From an uncultured Candidatus Nemicrothrix sp. (lineage in GTDB: Bacteria; Actinomycetota; Acidimicrobiia; Acidimicrobiales; MedAcidi-G1): DNA of 54,978 nucleotides. The stretch is from contig CAJXKL010000016.1 in assembly GCA_913055915.1 (NCBI GenBank), forward strand, positions 1 through 54,978. Direction: 5' to 3'. This document shows, piece by piece, positions 41,757 through 50,332 of this stretch. Within the stretch, counting starts at the first letter, position 1. Each line of letters starts with the position of its first letter. A program made the translations under genes and the position numbers. The notes under the pieces were generated by a model. It was given only the letters and a program-made list of their open reading frames with translations. It was not told the DNA's origin and ran no database searches.

Positions 41757-41813
41757 GGACACGGAGTCTTGCAGGTGGGTGCACCCGGTCACGACCTGAC
41801 GCGGGGAGGCCGA

Positions 41814-41819
41814 TAGGGT
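41814..41819 (+). promoter_or_regulatory. Putative leaderless -10 box TAGGGT before the ABC transporter
   Basis: TAGGGT is 6 nt upstream of the GTG at 41826; no ribosome site is seen. Confidence 0.4.
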
Positions 41820-41825
41820 CCGGCC

Positions 41826-42764
41826 GTGCCCGTAGTCACCGTCACCGACCTCGCCAAGTCGTACGGGCCCGTGAAGGCCGTGGACGGCCTCTCGTTCACC
41901 GTTGAAAAGGGCGAGGTGTTCGCCCTCCTCGGGCCGAACGGGGCTGGCAAGTCGACGGTTGTGGAGATCCTCGAGGGACACCGGACCCGCGACGGGGGAG
42001 ATGTGAGCGTTCTGGGCAGGGATCCGGGAACTGCGGGGCAGGAGTACCGGGACCGAATCGGCATCGTCCTTCAGGAGGCCGGGATCGAGCGCGAGCTGAC
42101 GGTGTCCGAGGCGCTCATCCACTACGGCGCCTGCTACTCGCGTCGCCGACCGGTGGACGAGGTGCTGGCTCTGGTGGGTCTCACCGGCCTCGGAGACCGC
42201 CGCACCCACCAGTTGTCAGGCGGACAGAAGCGCAGGGTGGATCTGGCGTTGGGCCTCATCGGTGATCCTGAGGTGCTCTTCCTGGATGAGCCCACCACCG
42301 GTTTTGACCCCTCGGCGCGCCGGCACGCATGGGAGATGATCGAGGGCCTCAAGGCCCTCGGAACGACCATCCTCCTCACCAGCCACTACATGGACGAGGT
42401 GCAGGTACTTGCAGACAGGGTGGCGGTGGTGGTCGAGGGCCGGATCGTCGCCGAGGACACGCCTGCCGAGCTCCGGGGTAGTGCCGACAGCGAAACCATG
42501 ATCCGCTTTCGGTTCCCCGACGGAAACGCCACCTCTGGTCCGGTGGTGGACCTGCTCGGGGGTCTGGCCGGTAGGGCATCGGTGAAGAACGGGGTGTTGG
42601 AGGTCTGCACGGAGGAGCCCACCGCCGACCTCAACCTGCTGACCAGATGGGCCCTCGACCGGGGTGGACGCCTGGAGGGTCTTGAGGTGACCACGCCCAC
42701 GCTTGAGGACGTCTATCTGGATCTCATCGGCGAAGGCAGTGGCACGGGGGCCGGAGATGCCTGA
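41826..42764 (+). CDS. ABC-2 type exporter ATP-binding protein
   Basis: A 312-residue DrrA-like ABC ATPase: Walker A LGPNGAGKST (38-47), Q-loop VLQEAG, signature LSGGQKRR, Walker B VLFLDEPTTGFDP and the H-loop LLTSHYMDE. The C-terminal roughly 90 residues form the extension common in drug and lipid exporters. GTG start. It overlaps the permease gene by 8 nt; the two should form one export complex with unknown substrate. Confidence 0.92.
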   Translation: MPVVTVTDLAKSYGPVKAVDGLSFTVEKGEVFALLGPNGAGKSTVVEILEGHRTRDGGDVSVLGRDPGTAGQEYRDRIGIVLQEAGIERELTVSEALIHYGACYSRRRPVDEVLALVGLTGLGDRRTHQLSGGQKRRVDLALGLIGDPEVLFLDEPTTGFDPSARRHAWEMIEGLKALGTTILLTSHYMDEVQVLADRVAVVVEGRIVAEDTPAELRGSADSETMIRFRFPDGNATSGPVVDLLGGLAGRASVKNGVLEVCTEEPTADLNLLTRWALDRGGRLEGLEVTTPTLEDVYLDLIGEGSGTGAGDA

Positions 42765-43599
42765 GTGGGAGGCACATGAGGCGGAGGTGCCATCGGCAGT
42801 GGTGCTGCTGTGGAGGCAGGTCGGATACCAGAACCGCCTGTTCACACGTACGCCGGTCTCCGCCTTCTTTACGCTTGTGTTCCCGCTCATCTTTCTCGTG
42901 CTCTTCGGTGCGCTGTTCGACGGAATCGACATCGCCTCGGGTGTCGAGGTGGATGCAGCCCAGTTCTACGCACCCGGCCTGGCGGTGTTTGCCGCTGTAT
43001 CGGCCACCTACACCAACATCGGGATCGGTGTGGCGATCTACCGCGACGAGGGGGTCCTGAAGCGGATCAGGGGCACCCCGCTCCCCAGGTGGATCTATAT
43101 GGCTGGCGTGGTCGGCTCCGGTGTCGTCATCGCCGCCGCGGGTGCTCTGCTCATGTTGAGTGTCGGGTTCCTGCTATACGGAATCGAGATGGAGATGGCC
43201 AATGTGTTGCCCGCGGTGACCACCTTCGTGGTCGGCGTTGCGTCGTTCTCCCTTCTGGGTCTGGCCCTCGCTGCGATGGCTCCATCAGGACAGTCGGCAC
43301 CTGCGCTGGCAAACGCCACCCTTCTCCCGGTGGCCTTTGTCTCCAACGTGTTCATCTCCGTGCGAAACGATCCGCCGGCATGGCTGGACCTGCTGGGTGA
43401 CGTCTTTCCCCTGAAGGCCTTCGCCGACGCCTTCTTCGCAGCCTTCGACCCCTTTGAGGAGGCATCGGCGTACAAGCCCTGGCTGCTCCTGCGGATGGGG
43501 GTGTGGGGCCTGGCTGGTGCGCTTGTCGCAGTCAGGAAGTTCCGCTGGGAGCCGTCAACCGGTGCGGGTAGAGGGGCCGGCCGGCGGGGTCGGAGGTGA
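42757..43599 (+). CDS. ABC-2 type exporter permease
   Basis: A 280-residue membrane protein with six hydrophobic segments, starting with an amphipathic N-terminus (VVLLWRQVGYQNRLFTRTPV) and the ABC-2 family block IYRDEGVLKRIRGTPLPRWIYMAG. The ATG at 42757 lies inside the end of the ATPase gene. The Arg/Gly-rich tail ends in a stop overlapping the next start (GTGA), so the hydrolase gene is also in this operon. Confidence 0.9.
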   Translation: MPEWEAHEAEVPSAVVLLWRQVGYQNRLFTRTPVSAFFTLVFPLIFLVLFGALFDGIDIASGVEVDAAQFYAPGLAVFAAVSATYTNIGIGVAIYRDEGVLKRIRGTPLPRWIYMAGVVGSGVVIAAAGALLMLSVGFLLYGIEMEMANVLPAVTTFVVGVASFSLLGLALAAMAPSGQSAPALANATLLPVAFVSNVFISVRNDPPAWLDLLGDVFPLKAFADAFFAAFDPFEEASAYKPWLLLRMGVWGLAGALVAVRKFRWEPSTGAGRGAGRRGRR

Positions 43600-44498
43600 C
43601 CGGTTACGACGAGTTCCGGATGCTCGTCGACAATGCTGCCGAGGCGGGTTTGGACTGGACCGGTCCGCCGGCCGTAGAGCGGTGCTCGATGTCGTGCTCC
43701 GATGGGCTGACCGTCAGAGGGCTCCGTTGGGGAGCCGCGCCACCCGAACTGGTGCTGCTGCACGGAGGAGCCCAGAACGCCCACACCTGGGACACAGTCG
43801 CCCTTGCCCTCGGAATTCCGCTGGTGGCGATCGACCTTCCGGGACACGGCCAGTCGGACTGGCGGCCTGACCATGACTACCGACCGGGTGCAATGGTCGA
43901 GGTTGTTGCCGAAGCGGTAGAGGAGTGGGCTCCGGGGGCTGAGGCCGTGGTGGGCATGTCGCTGGGTGGGCTTACCGCCCTGTGTCTGGCAGCGGACCGG
44001 CCCGATCTGGTTCGCAGGCTCGGCATCGTGGACATGACACCGGGAACGGACCGTGACAAGTCCGAGTCAATCATCGACTTCATGTCCGGGCCCGATGACT
44101 TTGATGACTTCGAGGCGATGCTCGCGTACACGGTCGGACACAACCCGCACCGGACCGAGGAGTCCCTTGTTAGGGGTCTTCTCCACAATGCACGGGAATT
44201 GCCTGATGGGCGCTGGGTGTGGAGGTGGGACCCGATGCGCGGTTGGAAGATGACCGGTGAGGACGGCTCTTCAGCGTTCGATGGACTCTGGGACAAGTTG
44301 GGGCAGGTTTCCTGTCCGGTGCGCCTGTGGCTGGCCGGCTCCTGGAGCGTGGTGGATGACGCCGATACCCGGGAGTTTCTCAACCGCTGCCCTCAGGCAG
44401 TTGTCACAACCGTGGAGGGTGCCGGTCACAGCATCCAGGGGAGTCGGCCGGTCGAGTTGGCGGCCCTGATTGATGATCTATTGGCAGTGGGGTGCTGA
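43596..44498 (+). CDS. Alpha/beta hydrolase
   Basis: A 300-residue hydrolase: oxyanion LLHGGAQNAHTWD, nucleophile elbow VGMSLGGLTAL with Ser122, an acid near DDADTREFL and His278 in GAGHSIQG. Substrate unknown. The GTG at 43596 overlaps the permease stop by 4 nt, suggesting a functional link with the exporter. It converges with the PIG-L gene (7 bp between stops). Confidence 0.88.
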   Translation: MTGYDEFRMLVDNAAEAGLDWTGPPAVERCSMSCSDGLTVRGLRWGAAPPELVLLHGGAQNAHTWDTVALALGIPLVAIDLPGHGQSDWRPDHDYRPGAMVEVVAEAVEEWAPGAEAVVGMSLGGLTALCLAADRPDLVRRLGIVDMTPGTDRDKSESIIDFMSGPDDFDDFEAMLAYTVGHNPHRTEESLVRGLLHNARELPDGRWVWRWDPMRGWKMTGEDGSSAFDGLWDKLGQVSCPVRLWLAGSWSVVDDADTREFLNRCPQAVVTTVEGAGHSIQGSRPVELAALIDDLLAVGC

Positions 44499-44505
44499 CC
44501 CGGGG

Positions 44506-45231
44506 TTAGAGGCCACCCACGCTGCGGAAGCCCTCGGCCAGTGGCATGCCGAAGCGACCGCCCATCTCGGCCAGGTCGGACATTGTCCGGTCCCGGAAGG
44601 CAGATTCGGCCGATCCGTCGTCATCGTCGGGGATCGACATGGTTGAGAGAAGTTGGCTCCTGTGGGCCAGCACGGCCTCGACCTTTGTGCTGGCCGCAGC
44701 CTCGGTGAGCTCCACCGGATGGTCCGGTTCCTCCGTGTCGAACAGCAACAGCATGTCCGGCCGATGGTGTGCCACTCCCAGGTCGGTCAGGAAGTGCGGG
44801 TCACGGGCGGCCACCACGCCATCGGTGACGAGGAAGCCGGCGGCCCTGTGGTCGGGGTGCAGGCGCCAGCGCCGCCACGGATCGTGGCCCAGGACCACAT
44901 CTGGTCGGATTCTGCGGATCCAGGCAGCCACCTCGTGGGCGGTTTCACGGCTGGAGTCGAGTTCGCCGTCGACCTTGTCGAGGAACACGACCTCTCCGGT
45001 GGCTCCCAGGATCCGTGCGGCCTGGCGTTGTTCCTCCTGTCTTGTGGCTACGAGCGCTGCTGTGTCGACGGCGGGGTCCCAGGTTCCCCTGGAGCCATCT
45101 GTGCAGACCAGGTGGTGGACCACGCAGCCTGAGGCAGCCCAGGTGGCCAGCGTCGCCCCGGCGAAGAGTTCAATGTCGTCAGGGTGGGCGCCTACGGCGA
45201 GTGCCCGGGCAGGGGTGGATCCCGGGGTCAT
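44506..45231 (-). CDS. PIG-L family N-acetyl-sugar deacetylase (MshB-like)
   Basis: A 241-residue LmbE/PIG-L zinc deacetylase: VGAHPDDIELFAG (H16, D18, D19) and RLHPDHRAAG (H125-H128). Mycothiol enzymes MshB and Mca belong here, and mycothiol-type proteins are encoded elsewhere in the window. At 241 residues it is shorter than MshB (about 300), so a different N-acetylglucosaminyl substrate is equally possible. Its ATG overlaps the cofC stop by 4 nt (ATGA). Confidence 0.85.
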   Translation of the reverse strand: MTPGSTPARALAVGAHPDDIELFAGATLATWAASGCVVHHLVCTDGSRGTWDPAVDTAALVATRQEEQRQAARILGATGEVVFLDKVDGELDSSRETAHEVAAWIRRIRPDVVLGHDPWRRWRLHPDHRAAGFLVTDGVVAARDPHFLTDLGVAHHRPDMLLLFDTEEPDHPVELTEAAASTKVEAVLAHRSQLLSTMSIPDDDDGSAESAFRDRTMSDLAEMGGRFGMPLAEGFRSVGGL

Positions 45232-45821
45232 GCTGTGCCCGCCACCTGTCGGTCGACGGCGATCACCGAATGATCCAGGTCTGCCGGCTCATCAACGTCC
45301 CAGCCGAGGCGCGCATCGGGAAGGCTCCGCCAGGGAAGGTCCAGTCGCTCCGCCTCGGCGACGTGGGCGGCGAAGGAACCCGGTCCGTAGGCGAACCTGA
45401 ACCCGACACCTGTCGGTACCACCGCGACAGGTGTGCCGTCGTGGTGGCGGTCCGGAACGAGCGTGATGCCGTCGAAGCCGATGCAGTGGCTCAGGTCCGT
45501 TGCCAGGGGCAGGTCGCCGTGGGCCACCATGACCGTCCCGAAGCCGGCGAGCGCGAGTGCATCGACCCCGGCCTCCACGGCAGCGGTGAGGCCCGGCTCG
45601 GTTACCCGAACCACGTCGGCTCCCATCGAGCGTGCCCACTCGTCGACCTCGTTGCAGTCGCAGACGACGGTCACAGGTAGGGGGGACGCGGCTGCAATGA
45701 CGGTCTCGGCCATGCTGCGCGCCAGGTTGGCCCGGCCTGTCGGGTCAAGGACGGGTGCGAGGCGTGCCTTGGCGCCGTTGAACGCCTTAACGGGGATGAG
45801 GACGGCGACCGGACCGGGCAT
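45228..45821 (-). CDS. cofC: 2-phospho-L-lactate guanylyltransferase (CofC)
   Basis: A 197-residue nucleotidyltransferase-fold protein for coenzyme F420 synthesis, joining GTP with 2-phospholactate or phosphoenolpyruvate. Signatures: VLIPVKAFNGAKARLAPVLD (nucleotide loop), VVCDCNEVDEWA, MVAHGDLPLAT and the C-terminal LGWDVDEPADLD. The ATG at 45821 follows a TACAAT box by 7 nt; the frame's upstream extension overlaps gpsA on the other strand and is rejected. No other cof or fbi genes are in the window. Confidence 0.9.
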   Translation of the reverse strand: MPGPVAVLIPVKAFNGAKARLAPVLDPTGRANLARSMAETVIAAASPLPVTVVCDCNEVDEWARSMGADVVRVTEPGLTAAVEAGVDALALAGFGTVMVAHGDLPLATDLSHCIGFDGITLVPDRHHDGTPVAVVPTGVGFRFAYGPGSFAAHVAEAERLDLPWRSLPDARLGWDVDEPADLDHSVIAVDRQVAGTA

Positions 45822-45828
45822 GGGCCGG

Positions 45829-45834
45829 ATTGTA
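45829..45834 (-). promoter_or_regulatory. Putative leaderless -10 box TACAAT before cofC
   Basis: On the minus strand TACAAT is separated by 7 nt from the cofC ATG (45821). It is close to the consensus and 11 bp from the divergent gpsA box. Confidence 0.6.
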
Positions 45835-45845
45835 GGGCCGTCGCG

Positions 45846-45851
45846 TAGTGT
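45846..45851 (+). promoter_or_regulatory. Putative leaderless -10 box TAGTGT before gpsA
   Basis: TAGTGT is followed by 7 nt (GGCCCCC) and the gpsA ATG. The 37-bp region between the cofC and gpsA starts holds both divergent boxes and no ribosome site. Confidence 0.55.
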
Positions 45852-45858
45852 GGCCCCC

Positions 45859-46854
45859 ATGGCAGACAGGGTCGCCGTCCTCGGCGCCGGTTCGTGGGGG
45901 ACGACCGTCGCCTCCCTGCTGGCTCCGGTGGTACCTACGGTTCTGTGGGCCCGGGATCCCGAACTTGCCTCCGACGTTGCCTCGGGAAGGGGCAACCCCC
46001 GCTACCTGTCCGGCTTCGACCTGGCGCCCTCGCTCCAGGCGACATCGGATATTGGAAATGCGGTCGGCGGAGCCGACATCGTCCTGGTTGCCGTACCCAC
46101 GCACGGCTTTCGTTCCGTCCTTTCCGATGCTGCTGCACACCTGGCACCCGTTGTGCCGGTCCTGAGCCTTGCAAAGGGCTTCGAGCAGGGGTCCCGACTG
46201 CGGATGAGCCAGGTTGTCGCCGAGGTGTTGTCGGACCGACCGGTGGGGGTCCTGACCGGCCCGAACCTGGCAAAGGAGATCCTGGTCGGCAAGTCGGCTG
46301 CCATGGTGGTGGCCAGCACCGACACGGCCACCACCCACCGTCTCCAGGGCCTGCTGGCGTCAGACAGCCTCCGCGTCTACACCAACGATGACCTGGTGGG
46401 CTGCGAGATCGGTGGTGCAGTCAAGAACGTGATCGCCCTTGCCTCCGGCATGGCCGAGGGCCTGGATGCGGGAGACAACGCCAGGGCGGCGCTCATCAAC
46501 CGGGGGCTGGCTGAGATGACACGCCTCGGTGAGGCGCTCGGTGGTGATCCGCGCACCCTCGCAGGCCTTGCCGGGATGGGCGACCTGCTCGCCACATGCA
46601 TCAGCCCCCAGAGCCGCAACCGCTGGGTCGGGGAGCAGGTGGGTCGGGGGCTTGACCCGGTCGAGGTGCTGGCCGATATGAACCAGGTTGCCGAGGGCGT
46701 TCCGGCGGCCGGTGCCGTCTGCTCGCTGGCGGCATCGGCAGGTGTGGAGGTGCCGATAGCCACCGGGGTCAGGGAGGTCTTCGAGCATGGCAGGCCACCC
46801 CTCGAGGTCTGGGTCGACCTGATGGCCCGTCGTGCCCGTCCCGAGGTCGGCTGA
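45859..46854 (+). CDS. gpsA: Glycerol-3-phosphate dehydrogenase [NAD(P)+]
   Basis: A 331-residue enzyme making sn-glycerol 3-phosphate for phospholipids. The Rossmann motif VAVLGAGSWGTTVASLL is at the N-terminus, followed by LSLAKGFEQGS, GVLTGPNLAKEI, the catalytic Lys in GGAVKNVIALASGMAEGL and the GMGDLLATCISPQSRNR helix. Length is normal. The reading frame extends upstream but only the part from 45859 is conserved. Confidence 0.95.
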   Translation: MADRVAVLGAGSWGTTVASLLAPVVPTVLWARDPELASDVASGRGNPRYLSGFDLAPSLQATSDIGNAVGGADIVLVAVPTHGFRSVLSDAAAHLAPVVPVLSLAKGFEQGSRLRMSQVVAEVLSDRPVGVLTGPNLAKEILVGKSAAMVVASTDTATTHRLQGLLASDSLRVYTNDDLVGCEIGGAVKNVIALASGMAEGLDAGDNARAALINRGLAEMTRLGEALGGDPRTLAGLAGMGDLLATCISPQSRNRWVGEQVGRGLDPVEVLADMNQVAEGVPAAGAVCSLAASAGVEVPIATGVREVFEHGRPPLEVWVDLMARRARPEVG

Positions 46855-46872
46855 GGAAGGCCTTGGCCACCC

Positions 46873-47571
46873 ATGGCCCGGCGAAGGCGGATGCGAGCGG
46901 CGCTTCGGGGTAGGGCACCCGGTATGTCTGTCGAGAGGTCCCTCTGGGCGGAGGGTCACGGGGTGGTGGTCGGCATGGACGAGGTCGGGAAGGGGGCGTG
47001 GGCCGGTCCTCTCACGGTCTGTGCGGTCGCGCCCAACAGGACCCGCCGGATCATGGGCGTACGCGATTCCAAGATGCTCAACGAACCTGAGAGGGAGGCG
47101 CTCTACGACCGGGTAGCGGCCTGGGCCGAGGCGTGGGGTGTCGGTCACGCAACCAACGACGAGTGTGACGACCTGGGGATGTCGGATGCACAGCGCCTGG
47201 CAGCCCGCCGGGCCCTTGACAGCCTTGGCGTGGTTCCCGACAGGGTGCTGCTGGACGGCAGGTGGGACTTCGTCGGCGGCGGGATAGCAGAGACCATTGT
47301 CGGTGGCGATGCGACATCGCTCTCGATTGCCGCAGCGTCGGTTGTTGCAAAGGTGACGAGGGACCGGCTCATGCGGGAGGCCGACGGCCTGTTCCCCGGC
47401 TACGGGTTCGCCGAGGGGAAGGGTTACCCGAATCCGGCCCACCGGTCGGCGCTCATGGATCGGGGTGCAACGAGCTTCCATCGCCGGTCATGGTCGTTCA
47501 TGGACGGCCTTCCAGCTCTGGGTGAACCGCGCCGACGGCCCGCCGGATCCCACCCGCAACTCTTCGACTGA
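46873..47571 (+). CDS. rnhB: Ribonuclease HII
   Basis: A 232-residue RNase HII removing ribonucleotides and RNA from RNA-DNA hybrids. The acidic site is seen in VVGMDEVGKGAWAGPL (D36, E37), VRDSKML (D65) and LLDGRWDF; the tail GYPNPAHRSALMDRG is conserved. The motif has Val-Gly-Lys instead of the usual Ala-Gly-Arg. The N-terminal roughly 20 residues are Arg-rich; an ATG at 46924 would remove them. It lies 18 bp after gpsA. Confidence 0.92.
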   Translation: MARRRRMRAALRGRAPGMSVERSLWAEGHGVVVGMDEVGKGAWAGPLTVCAVAPNRTRRIMGVRDSKMLNEPEREALYDRVAAWAEAWGVGHATNDECDDLGMSDAQRLAARRALDSLGVVPDRVLLDGRWDFVGGGIAETIVGGDATSLSIAAASVVAKVTRDRLMREADGLFPGYGFAEGKGYPNPAHRSALMDRGATSFHRRSWSFMDGLPALGEPRRRPAGSHPQLFD

Positions 47572-47617
47572 GGGCTACCCCAACCGGTGTCCATGTTTGA
47601 TCCCGCCGTAGCGTGGC

Positions 47618-47623
47618 TAGCGT
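47618..47623 (+). promoter_or_regulatory. Putative leaderless -10 box TAGCGT
   Basis: TAGCGT is 8 nt before the GTG at 47632. Another TAGCGT occurs at 47609-47614. Confidence 0.35.
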
Positions 47624-47631
47624 CTCCTGCC

Positions 47632-48048
47632 GTGAAGAAGGTGAGGGGTCTTCTCTGGGTTCTCGTCGCATGGACTGCGGTGGTGTGGGTCGGCAGGACC
47701 CGAAACCTCATCGCCGACGACCAACTCACCTCGTCGGGTCGCATCTGGCGGATCCTGCTTGCAGTCGTATTCCTGGGCTTCGCGCTGCTCTCGGTGTCGG
47801 CCCTCGGCGGGCGCTGGCGGAGCATCGGGTCGACACGCCTTGTGGCGGTGTTCTGCATCTGGACGATCACGTTCTGGGCTGTGCGTGGCACCGGGATCCT
47901 GTTCGCCGACCACGGCGCGGCGTTCAAGGCGGTTCACTCGGTCCTGGCCCTGGTGTCGATTGCGGTAGCGGCGCCCCTCTACAAGTTGGACCAGGAACTC
48001 GGCCACGCCGTCAACGCCGACAACGGTCGCACGGTCGACGACCGCTAG
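47632..48048 (+). CDS. Small four-TM membrane protein of unknown function
   Basis: About 138 residues with four hydrophobic segments (GLLWVLVAWTAVVWV, ILLAVVFLGFALLSVSAL, LVAVFCIWTITFWAV, VHSVLALVSIAVAAPLY) and an acidic tail. No family is recognised. The GTG at 47632 directly begins VKKVRGLL; an ATG at 47587 would add 15 residues. It lies between rnhB and the Nfu_N-like gene. Confidence 0.6.
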   Translation: MKKVRGLLWVLVAWTAVVWVGRTRNLIADDQLTSSGRIWRILLAVVFLGFALLSVSALGGRWRSIGSTRLVAVFCIWTITFWAVRGTGILFADHGAAFKAVHSVLALVSIAVAAPLYKLDQELGHAVNADNGRTVDDR

Positions 48049-48060
48049 CCTGTCGCCGCC

Positions 48061-48402
48061 ATGGGACAACCGATAACCGTCGTCGAAAGGCCCTCCTCCA
48101 GGACCGGGGTGCTGAGGTTCGAGATGAACCGCAGCCTCACCGGAATGGGCCACGAGCGCTTCACTGCAGACCAGGAGATCTCTGGTGATGAGCCTGCACA
48201 CGAACTGGCCCGACGCCTGTTCGAGCGCGGCGGAATCTCCCGGCTCCACATGAACGCCAATGTCGTAACAGTCGAGTTGGCCGACCCTTCCGCTGGCTCG
48301 GATGGCGACGGGATCGCAGACGTGATCGCCAGCCTCTACACCTATTACGTAGAGGGCGTAGAGGTGCCGAGCGACGAGGAGTTGACAGGCGACGCCGGCT
48401 GA
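48061..48402 (+). CDS. Nfu/NifU N-terminal-domain-like protein
   Basis: A 113-residue protein whose layout fits the Nfu_N domain: a first strand VLRFEMNRSLTG, PAHELARRLFERGGISRLHMNANVVTVELAD (LA-x-x-LF, then the Val/Met strand pair) and a helical end. In Nfu proteins this domain accompanies an Fe-S scaffold NifU_C domain with CxxC, which is absent here, so a direct Fe-S role cannot be claimed. It starts 12 bp after the previous stop. It ends next to a perfect palindrome. Confidence 0.65.
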   Translation: MGQPITVVERPSSRTGVLRFEMNRSLTGMGHERFTADQEISGDEPAHELARRLFERGGISRLHMNANVVTVELADPSAGSDGDGIADVIASLYTYYVEGVEVPSDEELTGDAG

Positions 48403-48416
48403 ACCAGCCGGCTGGT
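48403..48416. terminator. Perfect palindrome ACCAGCCGGCTGGT directly after a stop codon
   Basis: The 14-bp palindrome begins at the base after the TGA of the Nfu_N-like gene and precedes the next gene by 35 nt. As RNA it gives a 5-bp stem with a CCGG loop. No T-tract follows, so it would be a short I-shaped terminator at best, or an operator. Confidence 0.3.
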
Positions 48417-48451
48417 CCGCCGTTACGGCCACACCACCAGAGGGGCAACCC

Positions 48452-49684
48452 ATGACCCAGATCACCGTCACCCCGCCTGCCGAACTGGGTTTCGATCCGG
48501 ATCGACTCGACAGGGTGGAGGCATTCGCACGACGCTTTGTGGACGATGACCTGATGGTCGGAACCGACGTGCTCGTCGCAAGGCGGGGAAAGGTCGCCCT
48601 GCGGTCCATGGCAGGCTTCGCAGACCGGGAGGCTGGCACCCCGGTGGCCGACGACACCCTCTGGCGCTTCTACTCCATGACCAAGCCGATCACCTCGGTT
48701 GCGGTCATGCAGTTGGCCGAGGCCGGGAAGTTGCGCCTCAGGGACCCCTTGTCCAGGTTTCTGCCATCGTTTGGAAGCATGGAGGTATTCGTCGGGGGTA
48801 CGGCTGACGATCCTGAGACCGTTCCGGCCGAGCGACCGATAACCATCGCCCATCTCCTGACACACACCGCCGGCCTCACCTACTCGTTCCTCCAGCAGCA
48901 CACGGTCGATGAGATCTACCGAAACTCCGGCATGGACGTCCTCAACTTCTCAGGTGGCCTCGAAACGGTGATCGAATCCCTCGCCGGCCTACCGCTACGC
49001 CACCAGCCCGGGTCGCGCTGGTCGTACTCCATGGCCACCGACGTGCTTGGCAGGGTCGTAGAGGTCGTGTCCGGCATGTCCCTTGCTGACTACCTGCAGT
49101 GCAACATCCTGGATCCGGTCGGCATGCCGGACACGTCTTTCGGAGTCGCAGACGGGAACATCGACCGCTTCGCTGCCTGCTACGCACTCAATCCCGGGGC
49201 CCTCGCCCCGGAACTGCTCGACGCGCCGGCTACCAGTGCCTTCCGCTCGCCCGGTTGGAGCAGCGGAGGCGGCGGCCTCGTCTCAACTATGGCCGACTAC
49301 CACCGGTTCTGCCAGATGCTCCTTGCCGGCGGGATGTCCGACGGTGGCCGCATCATCGGCCCACGCACGCTTGACCTGATGATGCGCAACCACCTTCCCG
49401 GTGGTGTCGACCTCACGGCGTACGGCGATCCTCTCTACCACGAGGGGTTCTTCGACGGTGTCGGCTTCGGCCTGGGCTTCGCCGTCGTGGACGACGCGGT
49501 CGCCGGGCGCGTCCACGCCACCGAGGGTGAGTGTTCCTGGGGTGGTCTGGCCAGCACCGCCTTCTGGGTGGACCCGGTCGAGGAGATAAGCGCCGTATTC
49601 CTTACGCAACTGGTTCCATCAGGCACCCACATCTCCCTGCGCTGGGACCTGCGGACCCTGGTCAATCAGGCAATCGCCGACTAG
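48452..49684 (+). CDS. Serine hydrolase (class C beta-lactamase/esterase fold)
   Basis: A 410-residue penicillin-binding-protein-like hydrolase. The SxxK motif is S75-M-T-K78 (FYSMTKPITS), and the second base is Tyr192 in RWSYSMATDVLG; GLTYSFLQQH and SSGGGGLVSTMADY are usual for the esterase branch. The third motif (KTG/HxG) is replaced by WGGLASTAFWVDP, again as in esterases. No signal peptide, so a cytoplasmic esterase or peptidase is more likely than resistance to beta-lactams. Confidence 0.88.
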   Translation: MTQITVTPPAELGFDPDRLDRVEAFARRFVDDDLMVGTDVLVARRGKVALRSMAGFADREAGTPVADDTLWRFYSMTKPITSVAVMQLAEAGKLRLRDPLSRFLPSFGSMEVFVGGTADDPETVPAERPITIAHLLTHTAGLTYSFLQQHTVDEIYRNSGMDVLNFSGGLETVIESLAGLPLRHQPGSRWSYSMATDVLGRVVEVVSGMSLADYLQCNILDPVGMPDTSFGVADGNIDRFAACYALNPGALAPELLDAPATSAFRSPGWSSGGGGLVSTMADYHRFCQMLLAGGMSDGGRIIGPRTLDLMMRNHLPGGVDLTAYGDPLYHEGFFDGVGFGLGFAVVDDAVAGRVHATEGECSWGGLASTAFWVDPVEEISAVFLTQLVPSGTHISLRWDLRTLVNQAIAD

Positions 49685-49702
49685 GGAATTCAGAGAGATC
49701 CC

Positions 49703-50332
49703 ATGGACGAGGTCGGTGTCGGCCCTCACCCCGAACCCTGGCCCGACGACGACCGCCTGGATCCGGAACTCCTGGCAGTCGGTGACCGCAGGAACGTCGT
49801 CGACAGGTACCGCTACTGGACCGTTGATGCCATCGTGGCCGACCTGGATAGCCGGAGGCATCCGTTCCACGTGGCGATCGAGAACTGGGAACACGACATG
49901 AACATTGGGACGGTGGTGCGCAACGCCAACGCCTTCCTCGTCTCGGGGGTCCACATAGTCGGTAGGCGCCGCTGGAACCGTCGTGGGGCGATGGTCACCG
50001 ACCGCTACCAGCACGTCTTCCACCATCCCGACATCGGGGACCTGCTCGAGTGGGTGGCGGGGGAGGGCCTGCCGCTCATCGGCATCGACAACCTTCCCGG
50101 TTCGGTTCCCATTGAGGGGGTCGACCTGCCTGAGCGGTGCGTGCTTCTCTTCGGTCAGGAGGGACCCGGTCTCTCCGATGCGGCGAGGGATGCCGTGTCG
50201 ATGGTGTGTTCCATCTCCCAGTTCGGTTCAACCAGGTCCATCAATGCCGGGGTCGCATCGGGGATCGCCATGCACGCATGGATACGACAGCACGCTACGT
50301 GGCCTTCGTCCCGGTTGGCAGGGTCACCATGA
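49703..50332 (+). CDS. SpoU/TrmH-family RNA 2'-O-methyltransferase
   Basis: A 209-residue SPOUT methylase: motif 1 HDMNIGTVVRNANAFLV, motif 2 LLFGQEGPGLSDAARDAV and motif 3 SINAGVASGIAMHAW, forming the knotted SAM site. It methylates ribose in rRNA or tRNA; the target is not decidable. The N-terminal roughly 50 residues lack a clear RNA-binding domain. The stop overlaps the next ATG (ATGA). Confidence 0.92.
   Translation: MDEVGVGPHPEPWPDDDRLDPELLAVGDRRNVVDRYRYWTVDAIVADLDSRRHPFHVAIENWEHDMNIGTVVRNANAFLVSGVHIVGRRRWNRRGAMVTDRYQHVFHHPDIGDLLEWVAGEGLPLIGIDNLPGSVPIEGVDLPERCVLLFGQEGPGLSDAARDAVSMVCSISQFGSTRSINAGVASGIAMHAWIRQHATWPSSRLAGSP

Noticed and set aside
41757-42209. Long N-terminal extension of the HD-domain protein
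   Set aside because: It is antisense to the well-supported ABC ATPase gene and has no family resemblance.
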